From Lepidurus packardi (Eukaryota; Arthropoda; Branchiopoda; Notostraca; Triopsidae), in contig JAKZAN010000006.1 of NCBI GenBank assembly GCA_023053545.1, positions 9,828,351 to 9,892,350 on the forward strand: a stretch of DNA of 64,000 nucleotides. Direction: 5' to 3'. Shown here piece after piece: positions 17,761 to 29,318 of this stretch (positions are counted from its first letter, which is position 1; every line of letters begins with the position of its first letter). Below the pieces are notes generated by a model that saw only the letters and a program-made list of their open reading frames with translations, was not told where the DNA came from and ran no database searches. The position numbers and the translations under genes are program-made.

Positions 17761-20700
17761 TTATACAGGGGGCCATTTCAGTTCCACCTCACTGTGCAAA
17801 GACTGGGGCAACCACTCTTTGTACTGTGCCAACAAAACTGCACCAAAATAAATACGAGAAACAAATTTACTAATATGCTAATCAAGAATCAGTGAATGGT
17901 TTCTTTGATACTTACATAAAGGATCTTGGCTCCATATTTGCTGTATCGCCTCTTTGCTATCCACACCATGGCGAGCCAAGGTTTTTAGCAAAGATTCTGT
18001 TCTGGGCTGCAGTCTAATCAAAGAAATAGTTTTGAATTTAGATTTACAAATTTAGTTATAATAATGTGCAAAGTAAGAAAGTTTACTTGGCCCAAGACTT
18101 GATCATAGTTGCAGGCGGGGAAAGCAAAACGCTCGAATAATCACTCAGACGTGGACAAACACTACCGTCTAAGAAAAATCGGGCGAACCATTTATAGCGT
18201 TCCAAGCCAGCAGGAAATTCAGTCTCAACCATAGGCAATTCCCAATTCCGACGCCCTAGAATTAAAATACATTACACATATTAGTACTAGAACAAGTTCC
18301 TACTGTACTTATCTTTCATAATATCATTCCCCTTGTATGGTACGAAGCTATTTTGTAATTTACTACATTATGGAGCAAAACCATGTGGAGAACAGAATTT
18401 TCAAAAAACAAATCAGTAAAGCTTGATTTTTCGTATAATGATATAAGACACGATATAATATGATACAAGACTTACCAAAGGTGACATTGCGATGGCAAAC
18501 TACTTTGCCTTTTATAGCGTCGAAGCGAGGTGGGGGCGTGTCTAAAGGCTCGGAAAAGGTGCAAAGACTCGGGCAGTAGGTAGGAATCCATTCCGGTTCC
18601 ACGGCGGTCACGCCCCGGATGTACATTTTGTTGGTTTCGAAGACTTCTTGGTAAACGACCCACTCTGGTATTTTAGAGCGCAGAACGGAGTTCTGGTGCA
18701 GAAATACGGGCTCTTCCAAGTCCGAAGTTCGGTAAGCGTACTTCCACTTCGCTTTGTCTTCCATGGCTTTCACCTCTTCGAAGCCAACTTTTCGCGCTAT
18801 ACGGTCAGGCATACCAGAGAGAAGAATCTGTCTAAGCATTTTCGCCTGAACGAAACGATAGGAAATCGAAATCGAAATCTCAAGCACTTTCAAAAACGTA
18901 AATAAAATTCACAATAATGGACAATTAAAAAGTAGACAGGAAAAAACACTTTCCTCTTTTTAAAGGGCAATAGCCACCAAAAAACAACTTAGAAAAAGAG
19001 TAAAAAATCCAGTTTCCAAAGTTGTTTCTTTTTACCATATGCGAAATAATAACTGAGATATGGAGAAAATAAGAAGTCTAAAATTCAAACGGGGCAATTT
19101 TGCCATTGGCCAACGCGGTCACGTGGGCTCTGTGACGTACCAGCCGTGCACCAAGCTTTCGTGGCGGAAAAAGCCCCAAACTTCGCAAGTCAATAACTCG
19201 TGAACGGCTCTTCAGAAAAATTCAAAACAAAAGTTAACTGTTCTTAGAACAATGTGTAGAATAAGAATCCATTAAAATCCTCAATATGCAATTTTGGGGG
19301 CTAATGCCCATTTAAAAAAACTTAAGGGACCATACAAATATTCTCTCACTTGTATATCGGAAGGAGGCGGCATCTTCGGATCGACAGCCAAATTCATTGT
19401 AGGCAACGCTAAATTCACTTCGTTTGTGAGCTGGACCCTTAGTTTCCTCACTTCCCGTAAGGCTTTATTTCTAAGCCCATTGCTTTCACAGAACTCCAAG
19501 TTGCAACCCTCAAACTCGGCTGCTCCTACGGATTTGAGCAAAACCATGGGGTCACCTAGTAAAAAACTATGTCCTGACCCCGCCCACGCTCTACGAGTGG
19601 CTTGCCACCTATAAAACAAGAACCCTATTCTTCCGTTGCAAACGCGGGACATGTTTCGTTTACTTGGCTTGCAATTCTCCTTTATTGGTAGACACACCAT
19701 CCAAAGGTGTTTCCAAAAGCAATTCCGGAATTGATAAAGCTGCTACCATGCTCACGGTAAGGGGTAGTAAATCGTGCTGATGACTTAAGGCTAGCATTTT
19801 CGCAAATCTGGGAGCCACAGGAAACGCAGCCATTGCTTTGCCCAATGGCGTGATCTTGGAAGACCACTCATCTGTGCGAATAAAAGAACCCAAATCAATC
19901 CATTGTTCAATTATATCAAAGAGGAGACGTAAAGGTCACATGATTCATAAGAGTCACGTGGTTAAGTGAACGTAACAACGTTAAATTGATGAACAATGTG
20001 GTCTACTAAAGACACATACTTGTGATGAGTTATAAGTAAATAAAAAAGAATGTAAGAAAGAAAGTAAATAAATAATCCGACAACAGGCACAAGCCTATAC
20101 GTCGGCTTAAAAAGAAAGAAAAAAAGCCATCCATATGAAGTGAATGAAACTAAATTTTAAGGTAAAGTCAACGTAAAGGGATGGGTGGGGAAGATTTTAC
20201 TTAAGGTGAAAGTAACGAATAAAAAGGTAAAATGAAGGTAATAACTGAAAAGGTAAATGTCTAAAAACAGAAACAGTCAGAACAATATTTACGTTTCGTG
20301 GCCTCTTTTAAGCGCAGATTCTTAAGCGGCTCCTCCAACGAGCCTAGCAAAATGAGCCGTTCTTCTGCTGCCTGCAGCTGTTCTATGGCTGGCGGAGAAG
20401 GAAAAGGAAAATTGACAACTTTCTGGATATTCATTGCCTTCATTTGCAAGACCAGGTCATCTATAGGTCGCCGAGCTATATCAGGAGCTGAAAACTTTTC
20501 TAGTTCGTCTGTAAACACGGCAGATGAGTACAGCCTGGCTCAGAGAGTAAAGATATTACCAATTAACACTTTCAAGTATAATAATAAACATTACCTGTAG
20601 CAATGGCCTGGACCCATGCGTCCAGCACGCCCCGCTCTCTGATCAGCCGCAGCTTGGGAAGTCCACATGACTTGGAACGCAGAAACACCCGTGATTTTGT

Positions 20701-23480
20701 CATATAACTTGGTTTTTACCCTACCAGCGTCCACTACGTACTTAACCAAGGGGATCGTGAGCGAAGTTTCCGCTACATTCGTAGCTACGACGCATAAACG
20801 ACTTCCTTCAGGACACGGCTCGAAAACCTATTTTAAAAAAAAAAAAAAAAAAAATTATCACTTTCTTAGTTATTTTGGAGAATTTTTCTATTCATGGCAA
20901 AGAGTTTCTTTAAAAAACTCGGGTTTCTGCCGGTAACACTGGAAGTTTCCTCGCCCATTTCGTATCTTCTCAAGGGCAAGTGCTTTCCACAGTGAGAGCA
21001 TTTTTCCATATTCTTTTTTCTTATCATAAGAATACAATTACCTTTTGCTGTTTGTGTGTTGGCAATATGGAGTAAAGCGGGAGAACATACAACGGCTGAC
21101 CACCAGAAATACCCGTTCCTTCTTCTCCCTCTTCATCGCTGGGAATGTTTCCCAAATCTTCATTCATGTCATCGTCATCTTCTATTTCATGCTCTATATC
21201 TTCTTCCGGAGGCAAAACGGAATAACTATGGGGGATTGTTAGGAACGTCTATCAATTTTGATCCTCAAATTAAGCGGAATTGTTGTTCTTCTTACCTGTC
21301 CAAGTTTATGTTTGGCAATGCGACGTCTTTCTCTGTTTTATAAGCCTTCTTTTTCTTATTGCTTGCTTTTGACGAGTCTTGAGTGGCTTCTGAGTGGCTG
21401 ACCTTTGATGTCTGCCCTTGATTAGTTTCTTCAAGCTTTTCGTCAAGTTTTTGGAAGGGAAACGTACGCTGCAATTTTTTCACCAAGCTGTTGACTTCTT
21501 GTTGGCCTGCGGAACAAAAAATATGAATAACGATGTAAAAACGACCAAAAGCTAGTCTTAAAAGGACGGAACGAAAACTTACCGGTCAGAAAAACCAGAA
21601 TTCCACCATCAGGTAACTTTCGATGGATCTTGCATACTTTACGATACGCTTCATCAACATAATCTTCCAAAGCTGTTCGCTTATTAAAATGTACCGTAAC
21701 AGGAAACTGTCTGCTTTCCACCTTAAGTTTGTCGATCCCAAATCAGATGCTAATATTTTTATAATCAATAGTCATTTATACTTGAATCAGCGGTGGTTTG
21801 ATCTTAAAGAGCCTGGGATTTTCCGTGAAATCTTGTACACGTAAAGTGGCGGACATGATGACTAATTTAAGCGGATTCCTTCGTTTGTTCCTTAAGGGAA
21901 CAATGCGAGACAGCAAGCCGATTAAAATATCGGTGAACACGCTTCTTTCGTGGGCTTCGTCAATAATAATCACTGAATATCTCGTCAGCAAAAAATCCTA
22001 AAAACGAAAAAAAAAAAACACAATAATAATGACAATTAATTCATTAAAACATATTTTTCAAGTTAATTACTTTTTGCACTTCTTTAAGAAGAACACCGTC
22101 GGTCATGAACTTGATGCGTGTTTTGTCAGTTGCGTTGCCTTCAAACCTAATTTGGTAAGCAACTTCTGAATCGTTAAGGTTCATTTCCTCAGCCACTCGC
22201 TTCGCCATGGAAGTAGCGGCTACACGTCGCGGTTCTGTAACCCCAATCATGGCCCCGTTCCTATAAGAATGAAACCAAGTCAAGCAAACTGAATGACATT
22301 AAGCAAAGTCGCTTACTCGGCGTATCCGGCTTCGTATAAAAACTGAGGGACTTGAGTGGTTTTGCCGCTTCCAGTCTCTCCTGCCAAAATGACGATGGGA
22401 TTTTCGCGAATAGTTTCCATGATGACTTGCTCTTCAGCCAAAATCGGGAGTTTTAAACGGGCTTCTTGGATTTCGGGTTTCCTGTTCACAGGAACAAACA
22501 CGGCTGGCTTGGGGTCCTTGCGTGAGTCGGTTCGTGGCATTTTCATAGGAGAAACGGTCGTCAATGATTGAGCAGCCACTTCTACTACTTTTGGGGCAAC
22601 GGCAAGCAACTCGTTTTGGGGCAACTCGTCCCTTTTCTCCATTTCCTCGTCTCTTTGCGATTCATTTTCCTCTTCTGAATCTGTTTCTGAGCTAGAATTC
22701 TGTACGAAAGGTACGAAAGTAGATCAGATGATCATGTGAAGATAGGATGGCGGTTCCATACTTGGAATCCAACAACGTTGGGATCTTTTTCCTTGACGGC
22801 ATGGTCTTCTTCATCCAACTGGGCTTTCCTGCGTTTCCTTGCGAATCCTGCAACACTGCTGATTCTGACATAAGCGCCCGGTTCATTCCGTGTTTGTTCA
22901 AGCAGGCTTAGGGCAAACGATTCCTCAAGGAAATGTCGCTTTAAGCCTTTTGTTTGCATCGACGATAAAGATGTTAACAAGGCGGTCTCGGACGCTGACG
23001 CTTGGACTTTTGCTAAGGATTCCAGCAGGTCAGCTCTCTAAAATGTATGATGTATAAACTAAACATAAAATAGTCCAAATAGTGCGTAAATATTACGTTC
23101 GCTTTCTTTTCCTTGAGTTCCACAATTTTTTCCAGTTTTTTGCGATGTTTTTTGGAAATTATTCGACCGCCACCGGATTTTTCTTTCACAATTTTGGGTT
23201 TTGTTTTCTTGCTTGGGAGAATCAAGGCATTGCTCTCGTCATATTTGCTAGGATTTGCCTCAGGTAACTCAAGTTTTACCTATAATAAGATTACAAAATA
23301 ATCAGTTGAAACCAGGGAATTTAGATACCCGTTGAAACTTATGCAAAAAAAAAATCATACGGTATTTAAAAAGAATGTAAATGACAGAATCAGGCATACA
23401 TTCTTGATAGCAGTATTTTGAACTTCTGTTTTGACGATCTGTCTTGCTTTCCAATTGTATCCCTTCTTTAAACGACCCAT
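17761..23480 (-). CDS. DHX37: DEAH-box RNA helicase DHX37 (kurz), 17 exons, 1172 aa
   Basis: Exons: 23480-23400, 23279-23097, 23037-22762, 22699-22317, 22260-22071, 21997-21782, 21721-21583, 21506-21296, 21225-21042, 20827-20595, 20534-20293, 19871-19664, 19608-19350, 18845-18476, 18255-18087, 18013-17916, 17837-17761; phases close at every junction. Helicase motifs: GETGSGKTT (near 287), [12 protein letters not shown] (384-387), SAT (420-422), [15 protein letters not shown] (637-647), QRAGRAGR (684-691). The ratchet and OB-fold C-terminus ([70 protein letters not shown]) follows DHX37 closely. The basic N-terminus is also typical. Family knowledge: a nucleolar helicase that releases U3 snoRNA during 40S ribosome assembly (yeast Dhr1). 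Motifs I-VI look intact. Some large introns (18846-19349, 19872-20292) hold no recognisable gene. Confidence 0.97.
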
Positions 23481-24536
23481 TTTGTCTCTATTGTCCTACT
23501 GTCCCAACTTGAAACACAACTACACGTGGTTCTTGGACTCGCAAGATGCGTTCCTAAAATACGAAATGCGACGCGCAGTGCAGAATGCATTCTGATTTGT
23601 CGATTTCAATTTGACATTGCGCATTTTAGAAATTGTGAAGTGCGGGTAGGCGAAATGGTGAACGTAGGATTAAGAAAAACCTTGTGTGAAGCGAGACGCC
23701 GAAACTGGCACAGCAGGTAAAACCAGATAATGGGTCCCCATAGAATTATAAAAATAGGACTAAAACATTGTTTATCAAGTTACCTTTGTCCTGTAGTCAA
23801 TAACGACCGAACGGTCATAATTGTACATACTTACGATGTTGCATATGCAGGCTATCGACCCCAGCAGAGTTGATCAAATGCAGCCTGTGCAAAAATTGGT
23901 TTCAGGATATTTGCTTTGAAATGGAACAGTCCGATTGGTAGCAGGCGAAGAAATTGCATGGATCTATCCAGTATGGATGTTTTTTAACCCTGTACTTTTC
24001 CTAGTGTTTTGTCTTTTTTAATATAACGATTATATTATACCCATTATTTTTATATTATATCTGTATGATTGTTCATTGGTGTAATAATGTACATTTTATC
24101 ATTCGTATTATTTATTCGGAAACATTCGGAATTTTATGAACACTTCGATTTTATTTTCAAAATAATTTTATTTTTCATAAGTCTCATGTTATTTAGTTAA
24201 AAATGTAAAATTAGTATCCTTGTGCAGTTAGTTAGTATTATGCCGTTTCGCACATTACTCACATTGTTCCTATGTTTCACATTTTAGATCTCCTATTTTA
24301 GCGCGAACCGCAGCTGAAGCGACAGGAATGTAGTACGAGCTTCCGCCACTAAAAGGCTGAACGCATTACATGAGACAACTAAATAGAACTTCCTTTCTTC
24401 GTGAATTGCTATTGGCATTCTGCTAAAAATGTAACAGCCCCCCAACTGCTTAAAGGGTGTGGCCAAACTTTTGATTGGTCAAAAAGTTGCTGGATCTGCT
24501 TTTTAACTTCACAATATTGCATTTGTGTTGACGAGG
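23481..24536. other. intergenic between divergent DHX37 and NXT, probable promoters
   Basis: About 1.06 kb, AT-rich toward 24.0-24.3 kb. A 64-codon open frame at 23526-23720 (+) lacks any known motif and is not called. No clear repeat was seen. Confidence 0.5.
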
Positions 24537-25190
24537 ATGGCTTTATTAAATGCAAGTAAAGAATTAAATCTGAAATACATTTAACATGTATGGATTCTCT
24601 TCTAGGATAAAAAAGCCCGCATTGACCAGGCTTGCAGCACAGGAGAAGAGTTTACGAAGCTTTATTATGAGTGCCTAGATAAACGAAGAAACGTAAACTT
24701 AAACTTGAAACTATATAAATATGACGAAAACTAACAAGTCCCATTTTTAAACAACTCCTTACTTATAGTTGTTAGCCAAGCTCTATTTAGAAAGTGGTAT
24801 TCTGGTTTGGAATGGACATGCTTCAACAGGGAACACCGAAATCCAAAAATTTTTTGAAACCCTTCCAGCGAGTGTTCATAACGTGATCACTTTAGATGCC
24901 CAGCCCGTTCTAGGTTAGTCAGTTTAATCAAATACAACTATCTAAATGGTTCAAATGCTATAGCATTAGAAATTATATCTATTTAACAAGAGTTGCCAAG
25001 TCGAAGTAAATTAATTTGTGTAGATCAAGCCGTTCAAAACCAATCTACAGTCCTGATTTCGTGCTTTGGCCAAGTAACTTTTGGGACTCAGCCAGCTAAA
25101 AACTTCACCCAGAACTTTGTCGTCACAGCGCAAGGCGACAAATGGAAAGTCGTCTCAGACACTTTCCGCTTTGACGAAATTTTGCCCTAA
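24537..25190 (+). CDS. NXT1: NTF2-related mRNA export factor (NXT1/2, p15), 4 exons, about 133 aa
   Basis: Exons: first exon to 24555, 24606-24692, 24769-24913, 25024-25190. The NTF2-like fold is recognisable end to end: ARIDQACSTGEEF, LYYECLDKRR, LLAKLYLESGILVWNGH, FFETLP, LDAQPV, NFTQNFVVTAQGDKWKVVSD and FRFDEILP. Length fits p15/NXT (about 140 aa). Family knowledge: it heterodimerises with NXF1 (TAP) for nuclear export of mRNA. The start is uncertain. With the strong acceptor at 24604-24605, the in-frame start is ATG 24550 and the first exon codes only Met-Gln. The better-placed ATG at 24537 needs a weaker acceptor just before the CCCGC at 24617. AATAAA lies at 25204-25209. The gene is convergent with PAN3. 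Confidence 0.9.
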
Positions 25191-25203
25191 CACTTTTGCG
25201 TTC

Positions 25204-25209
25204 AATAAA
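25204..25209 (+). terminator. polyadenylation signal of NXT
   Basis: AATAAA 14-19 bases after the NXT stop codon, in the 221-bp convergent gap with PAN3. A minus-strand AATAAA for PAN3 lies at 25238-25243. Confidence 0.6.
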
Positions 25210-25411
25210 AGCCTTCACGAGTTTGAATTATGTATTTTTTATTTCCAATTTTTCATGTTATTTTCTTAAACAATAAATGACACTTTTTTAAGAGTTTCAA
25301 GTATTTTTGAAGAAACTTCCATTTCCCTATGCCTGGTTCATTGATCGGATCGTACGATTTTTGCGAACTTTTCTGAAAATTCGAAAAGCTTCTGCAAAAT
25401 GTGCTTTCACT

Positions 25412-28400
25412 TCACGTTAGTTGGACAGCGTTAGGAGGCGGTTTAGAGATAGCCGCGGCTTGCAACTCCCCAAACGCACTATCCAAACAATGTTGGAGCT
25501 CCGCATACGACACAACCAATACATTCTGTTCGTCTCGACTCATCAGGCAAACCTGGAACACAAAAATCGACTCATTTTGCTTCACCGAGTTTCTTCCTTA
25601 AAGTAGAAAGCTCACCTTTTCCTGCGAACCTGCATCCAGTTTATTTAACGTGTGAATTATGTGTCCGAGATCCAACCAAGGCCTACCATCATCCGTCACT
25701 GCGTGAAGGAGGTAATCCCTAAATAGCTTTAAAAGATACCTATCACCCGTTTCAGCCCAGGAAGCATCCAAATTCAGCCTTAAAAGGAATTAAAATTGAA
25801 CACAACTCGTCTAAATTATCTAAGAAGGTGAAATAAAGCTTACTCGGGTCTATCCACAACAGCACCTAATTTCCCGAGGAGACGGAATAGACGGCTGTTG
25901 TCAATTTCCCTGGCCAATTGATCTAAGAAGATATCTTGTGTCGCAATGGCCGCGTCGAGCTCCTGCAAGAGTCTGGGGCCAACAAAAGGCAACATTTCTG
26001 TTACGGATTTTGTTCGTTGCTGTGGGTTCGCCAATAAATATCTAGCAGCAAGGGTATAGATGGGAATACGTAAAGAAAATTTGAAGTTTTCCAAGACTTA
26101 CAAAACAAGATTACGGAAATCTGGTGAATAATTTTTGGCCACCAGGTCTAAGGAAACCTGAAAATTCTCGCGCTGCAAGGCTAATAGCGAGTTGCAGGCT
26201 AACGCCAGTAGCAACTTGCCTAATGCCATTAAATCTTCTTGCTAAAGTAATAGAAAAAACTATGAATTCTTTACTACTGAAAGTGTTTTTTTCCTTTTCT
26301 CATACTTATGCAATCAAAACCTTGACAAATTAGTTACCTGATAATGGGGCAATAAGGCCATGGGATTGGCGGCCGCAGCATCGAAGGACAAAACGTCAAA
26401 AACGCCTACTGCTCCTAACTTTAGGCGATTTTGGGAAGTGACCAAGATTTTGGTAGGGTCCAGCACTCGAGCAGCTAACCCCGCCCCTTGTATACTCTGC
26501 AAAGCTCCCACCAGTTGACACACGTAATGCCAGAGCAGCGACTCAGGCAGAAACCCTAACGAATCCGCCCACCGAAAAATGGAAAGAAAAAAAACTATTG
26601 AAGAAATACATTAAGGAAATTATGAACTATATCCACCTTTTTCTGCCTGTTGTTGTAGCAGACGGTTCTTTTGATGTGTATAAGGTTTAGGGACCGAGGG
26701 ATCGTCACTAAATACATCGGGCCCTTTGGAAAGGTCCCTCCCACTCCCGAAATGGCGGTTCATGAGAGTTTCTGCTCCAGCGTGGTAATCGTAAACGAAT
26801 ACGATGGCTGAGAATATAAAAAAGTGAAGAAAAAACATTATACCTTCACAAAGAAAGGATGATTAAAGTATTACAATGATCGCCGAATGCTTTGGTGGTA
26901 AAAACTTCCCGCAGCCGCACAACGTAGCTGTTGGTGACCTTCTTCCATGTTTCAACCAACGCTAAACACTTTGTGCTGCTAAGGCGGAACCCGTGTACAC
27001 GTTTGAGACTGTAATGGTTGCCCGTGCGCATATGCCGGGCTTTGTAAGTCGACGTCACGAAGCCAAACGTGGAAGACTTGACGGCGTGCAGCGACGACAT
27101 GGGTTCCAAAGGTACCAATTCGTGAAACTGATCTACTTCGGACGGAAGATCTAGTTTTCAAAAACATTTAAATTAAGGAATTAGCTCAAAACTAAAGGAA
27201 AACTTTGTTTTCTTTTCCTAACCTGGGTATATACTAGGGTCAGCCAAGGCCAAGGTTAAGCTATTGCGATGAAGGATTTCCATACGAACGTCTTCGTTAA
27301 CGAAGTAGCTTAACGGATCTGGAGGATGGAACTTTCCTAATCTCTGGTAAAGGTCTTGTGTGGCGGATGGTGGCCCTGTGTACACGTTATATACTTGAGG
27401 AGCTGGTTCTGTCTCCTCGCTCTTTACTTCCACGCCCTCCGTTTCTTCTTTACTGGATTCGTCTTCGTTATAATAATAAGTAGTACCCATATCCTAACAA
27501 AAACAGCACTTTGAACGTTACTAAACCACGTTAAAATGTAATAAAGTTATACTTGAAATGTTGGCAGGCTATCCCCAGAATTAACCCTACAGACGTAAAT
27601 AAAATGAATTCCGATGTCTTTTTTTAAAGAAAAGAGATAATTACTAGCACTGGCTAGCCGGACCCTTTCTTGTTTACATTAAAAGCAGCAAGTTGCATAT
27701 AAGCGGGTTCAGCCATATTAGGGGGGGGCGCCTTGCGATCCGCAGCAAACCTTGCCCGAGCCTTATTTTGCTTCAGGCGGGGTATTTTAGGTTAGGTTAC
27801 GTTAGCATAGGTTAAGTTAGGTTAGATTTGTTGGGTTAGGTAAGTTAAGTTAGGTTAGGACGCTTAAATGCATCTTAAAACATGTATGAATCCGCTTTTA
27901 TGCGTTTTGCTGCATTTAGACTTCTCCTACAACATGCCTAAACCCGCTTTTATGCGAGTTGCTGGTTTTAGATGTAAACAAGAAAGGGCAAGGCTAGCTT
28001 AACGTATAATTACTTCTCTACAGCATCTCCTCGACCCTTGCTTCTAGCATTGAGATTCAAATGTTGAGTTTTTTCTGTCAAGGAATCAATGTTAGGAGGA
28101 GGGAAAGAGGGTGCGAAGGTTGTCTGTGATTAATATAATGTAAATTAAGAGGTTAAAATAACAAGCTTTTTCTAAGAAAGAAGTACCCCATATGCTTGTG
28201 ACGGTGTGTTTTTATCACTTGCAGGGTAGAAATCTGAGCTTCCATCGGCACTAGGTAAATTCATATAGGGCGACGAAGCTTGGCCGGATTGATGTACATG
28301 ATTATGGCCGTTACTGGCGTGTAGGAATTGGCAATCGGTGCCATAAAAACATGTCCCAGATGCAGCAAAGTAACGGCAAATGATCGGCCTTTTAGAAATT

Positions 28401-28417
28401 TGTGAGGCGATCTCCAT
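25412..28417 (-). CDS. PAN3: PAN2-PAN3 deadenylase subunit PAN3, 11 coding exons, 650 aa
   Basis: Exons: 28417-28187, 28123-28014, 27586-27553, 27493-27223, 27150-26875, 26807-26637, 26555-26338, 26241-26102, 26041-25844, 25778-25616, 25552-25412. An N-terminal CCCH zinc finger (C14, C23, C29, H33) is followed by a short low-complexity linker. The pseudokinase (TYKARHMRTGNHYSLKRVHG, VFVYDYHAGAETLM, DPTKILVTSQNRLKL, GVFDVL) comes next, then the coiled-coil and C-terminal knob (SVTEMLPFVGPRLLQELDAA, GRLFRLL-type NSRLFRLLGKLG, ETGDRYLLKLFRDYLLH, HTLNKLDAGSQEK, SRDEQNVLVVSY). Family knowledge: PAN3 dimerises, binds poly(A) and PABP, and recruits PAN2 to trim mRNA tails. An in-frame stop directly upstream of ATG 28417 and an acceptor at 28437-28438 fix the start and imply a noncoding first exon, which would fall at or beyond the Helentron edge at 28545. 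The 34-nt exon is unusually small. The intron 28013-27587 carries an inserted element. Confidence 0.95.
27637..28013. mobile_element. inverted-repeat (MITE-like) element in a PAN3 intron, with apparent 8-bp target duplication
   Basis: Near-terminal inverted repeats of about 65 bp, roughly 80% alike, lie at about 27651-27715 and 27935-28000 (core GCTAGCC..ccctttcttgtttacat). ATAATTAC occurs at 27637-27644 and again at 28006-28013, so an element of about 361 bp is bracketed by an 8-bp repeat, the size made by hAT-type transposases. No open frame, so non-autonomous. Degenerate TTAGG-like tracts fill 27780-27860. The outermost 6-7 bases do not pair, so the exact ends are uncertain. The right copy of the repeat contains the splice donor of PAN3 coding exon 2. 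A related sequence lies at 49290-49424. Confidence 0.6.
27784..27859. repeat. TTAGG-like degenerate tract
   Basis: Repeated TTAGG, TTAAG and TTACG units on the plus strand. TTAGG is the usual arthropod telomere unit, but this interstitial, irregular tract sits inside a MITE-like element and need not be telomeric. Confidence 0.6.
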
Positions 28418-28544
28418 TCATAAGCTGGTTCAATCTATAAGAGAAAGGAATTAAACGTCCTTTCGTAAAAGTGATAATTACCTAACAATATTTAATTAAT
28501 GAAATTACGCAGGAAAAACATAACCCATTTCTACGTTAACAAGA

Positions 28545-28577
28545 CGACAGGATGAACTGTCGAATAAGCTGTGCCAG
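28545..28577 (-). repeat. Helentron 3' end: hairpin plus inner copy of the asymmetric terminal inverted repeat
   Basis: CGACAG-GATGAA-CTGTCG at 28545-28562 is a perfect 6-bp stem with a 6-base loop. AGCTGTGCCAG at 28567-28577 is inverted relative to CTGGCACAGCT at 44898-44908, with a one-mismatch copy at 44631-44641. HLE2 elements are known to place the inverted repeat just inside a terminal 3' hairpin. Confidence 0.6.
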
Positions 28578-29318
28578 GGAGTCCGTGTGAGTTGTGGATG
28601 ACGTGGTGTTCTGTGGTTCTGGTAGATGGCTGTGTAGTTGAATGACGGTGGTCAAGCGTGTGTTGATGTGTGTTATTATATGTTAAGAAAATCGACACTG
28701 GTTTTGATCTGTTGTAAAAGTGTATAATTAGCTGTTTGGTAATTATTCTGTGTTGTTTTGTTTGGTAAGTTTTATTTGTTTCTGCGTAGTTTTGGTAATT
28801 TGTTTTTGTGGGTATGAATGTTAGTGTGTAATGAGTTTCGTTATGCTTTACTAAGGAGTGTTGTGTTTAGAGAGCTGAGAGTTAAGCGATATTTGTGTAT
28901 TTATTTGCAAATTTGAGTACGACGTCGTTGGCCTTAGGTGGTGTATCTGTTGTCGTTTTTGCCACTTGTCTGTTTAATGTAGTTTCATTGCATTATTTTG
29001 AGTATTCGTTTTTATTGCTTTAGTTTTTTAATTGCTTAGTTTTTTTGTGTGACAATTTTTTTGGCATTTCGTTTTGGAACGCGTCTTGTTGTAAGATAAG
29101 AATTGGTATATTAATAACCTTTTTTTATTGTAGACACGTTTGGTATATAGTCTTTGTTTTGCGGCTTGTGGAGCTGTTGCGGTTTTACCTGTAAGAATTG
29201 CAGTGTTATAATTAATAAACGACAGTTTAATTGGAACATTTATATTGAAATCGTCTTGGATACAGGTACATGATTACAGAAATGTCACAAAATAGTGGAG
29301 GGGATTAGTATGGGTTCT
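28578..29318 (-). other. Helentron 3' noncoding region
   Basis: T- and G-rich on the plus strand, with no convincing open frame. It probably holds the 3' UTR of the second RPA-like gene. I see no further structure. Confidence 0.45.

Noticed and set aside
27784-27859. telomere or internal telomeric array
   Set aside because: The TTAGG-like units are irregular, short and inside an inverted-repeat element within a gene.
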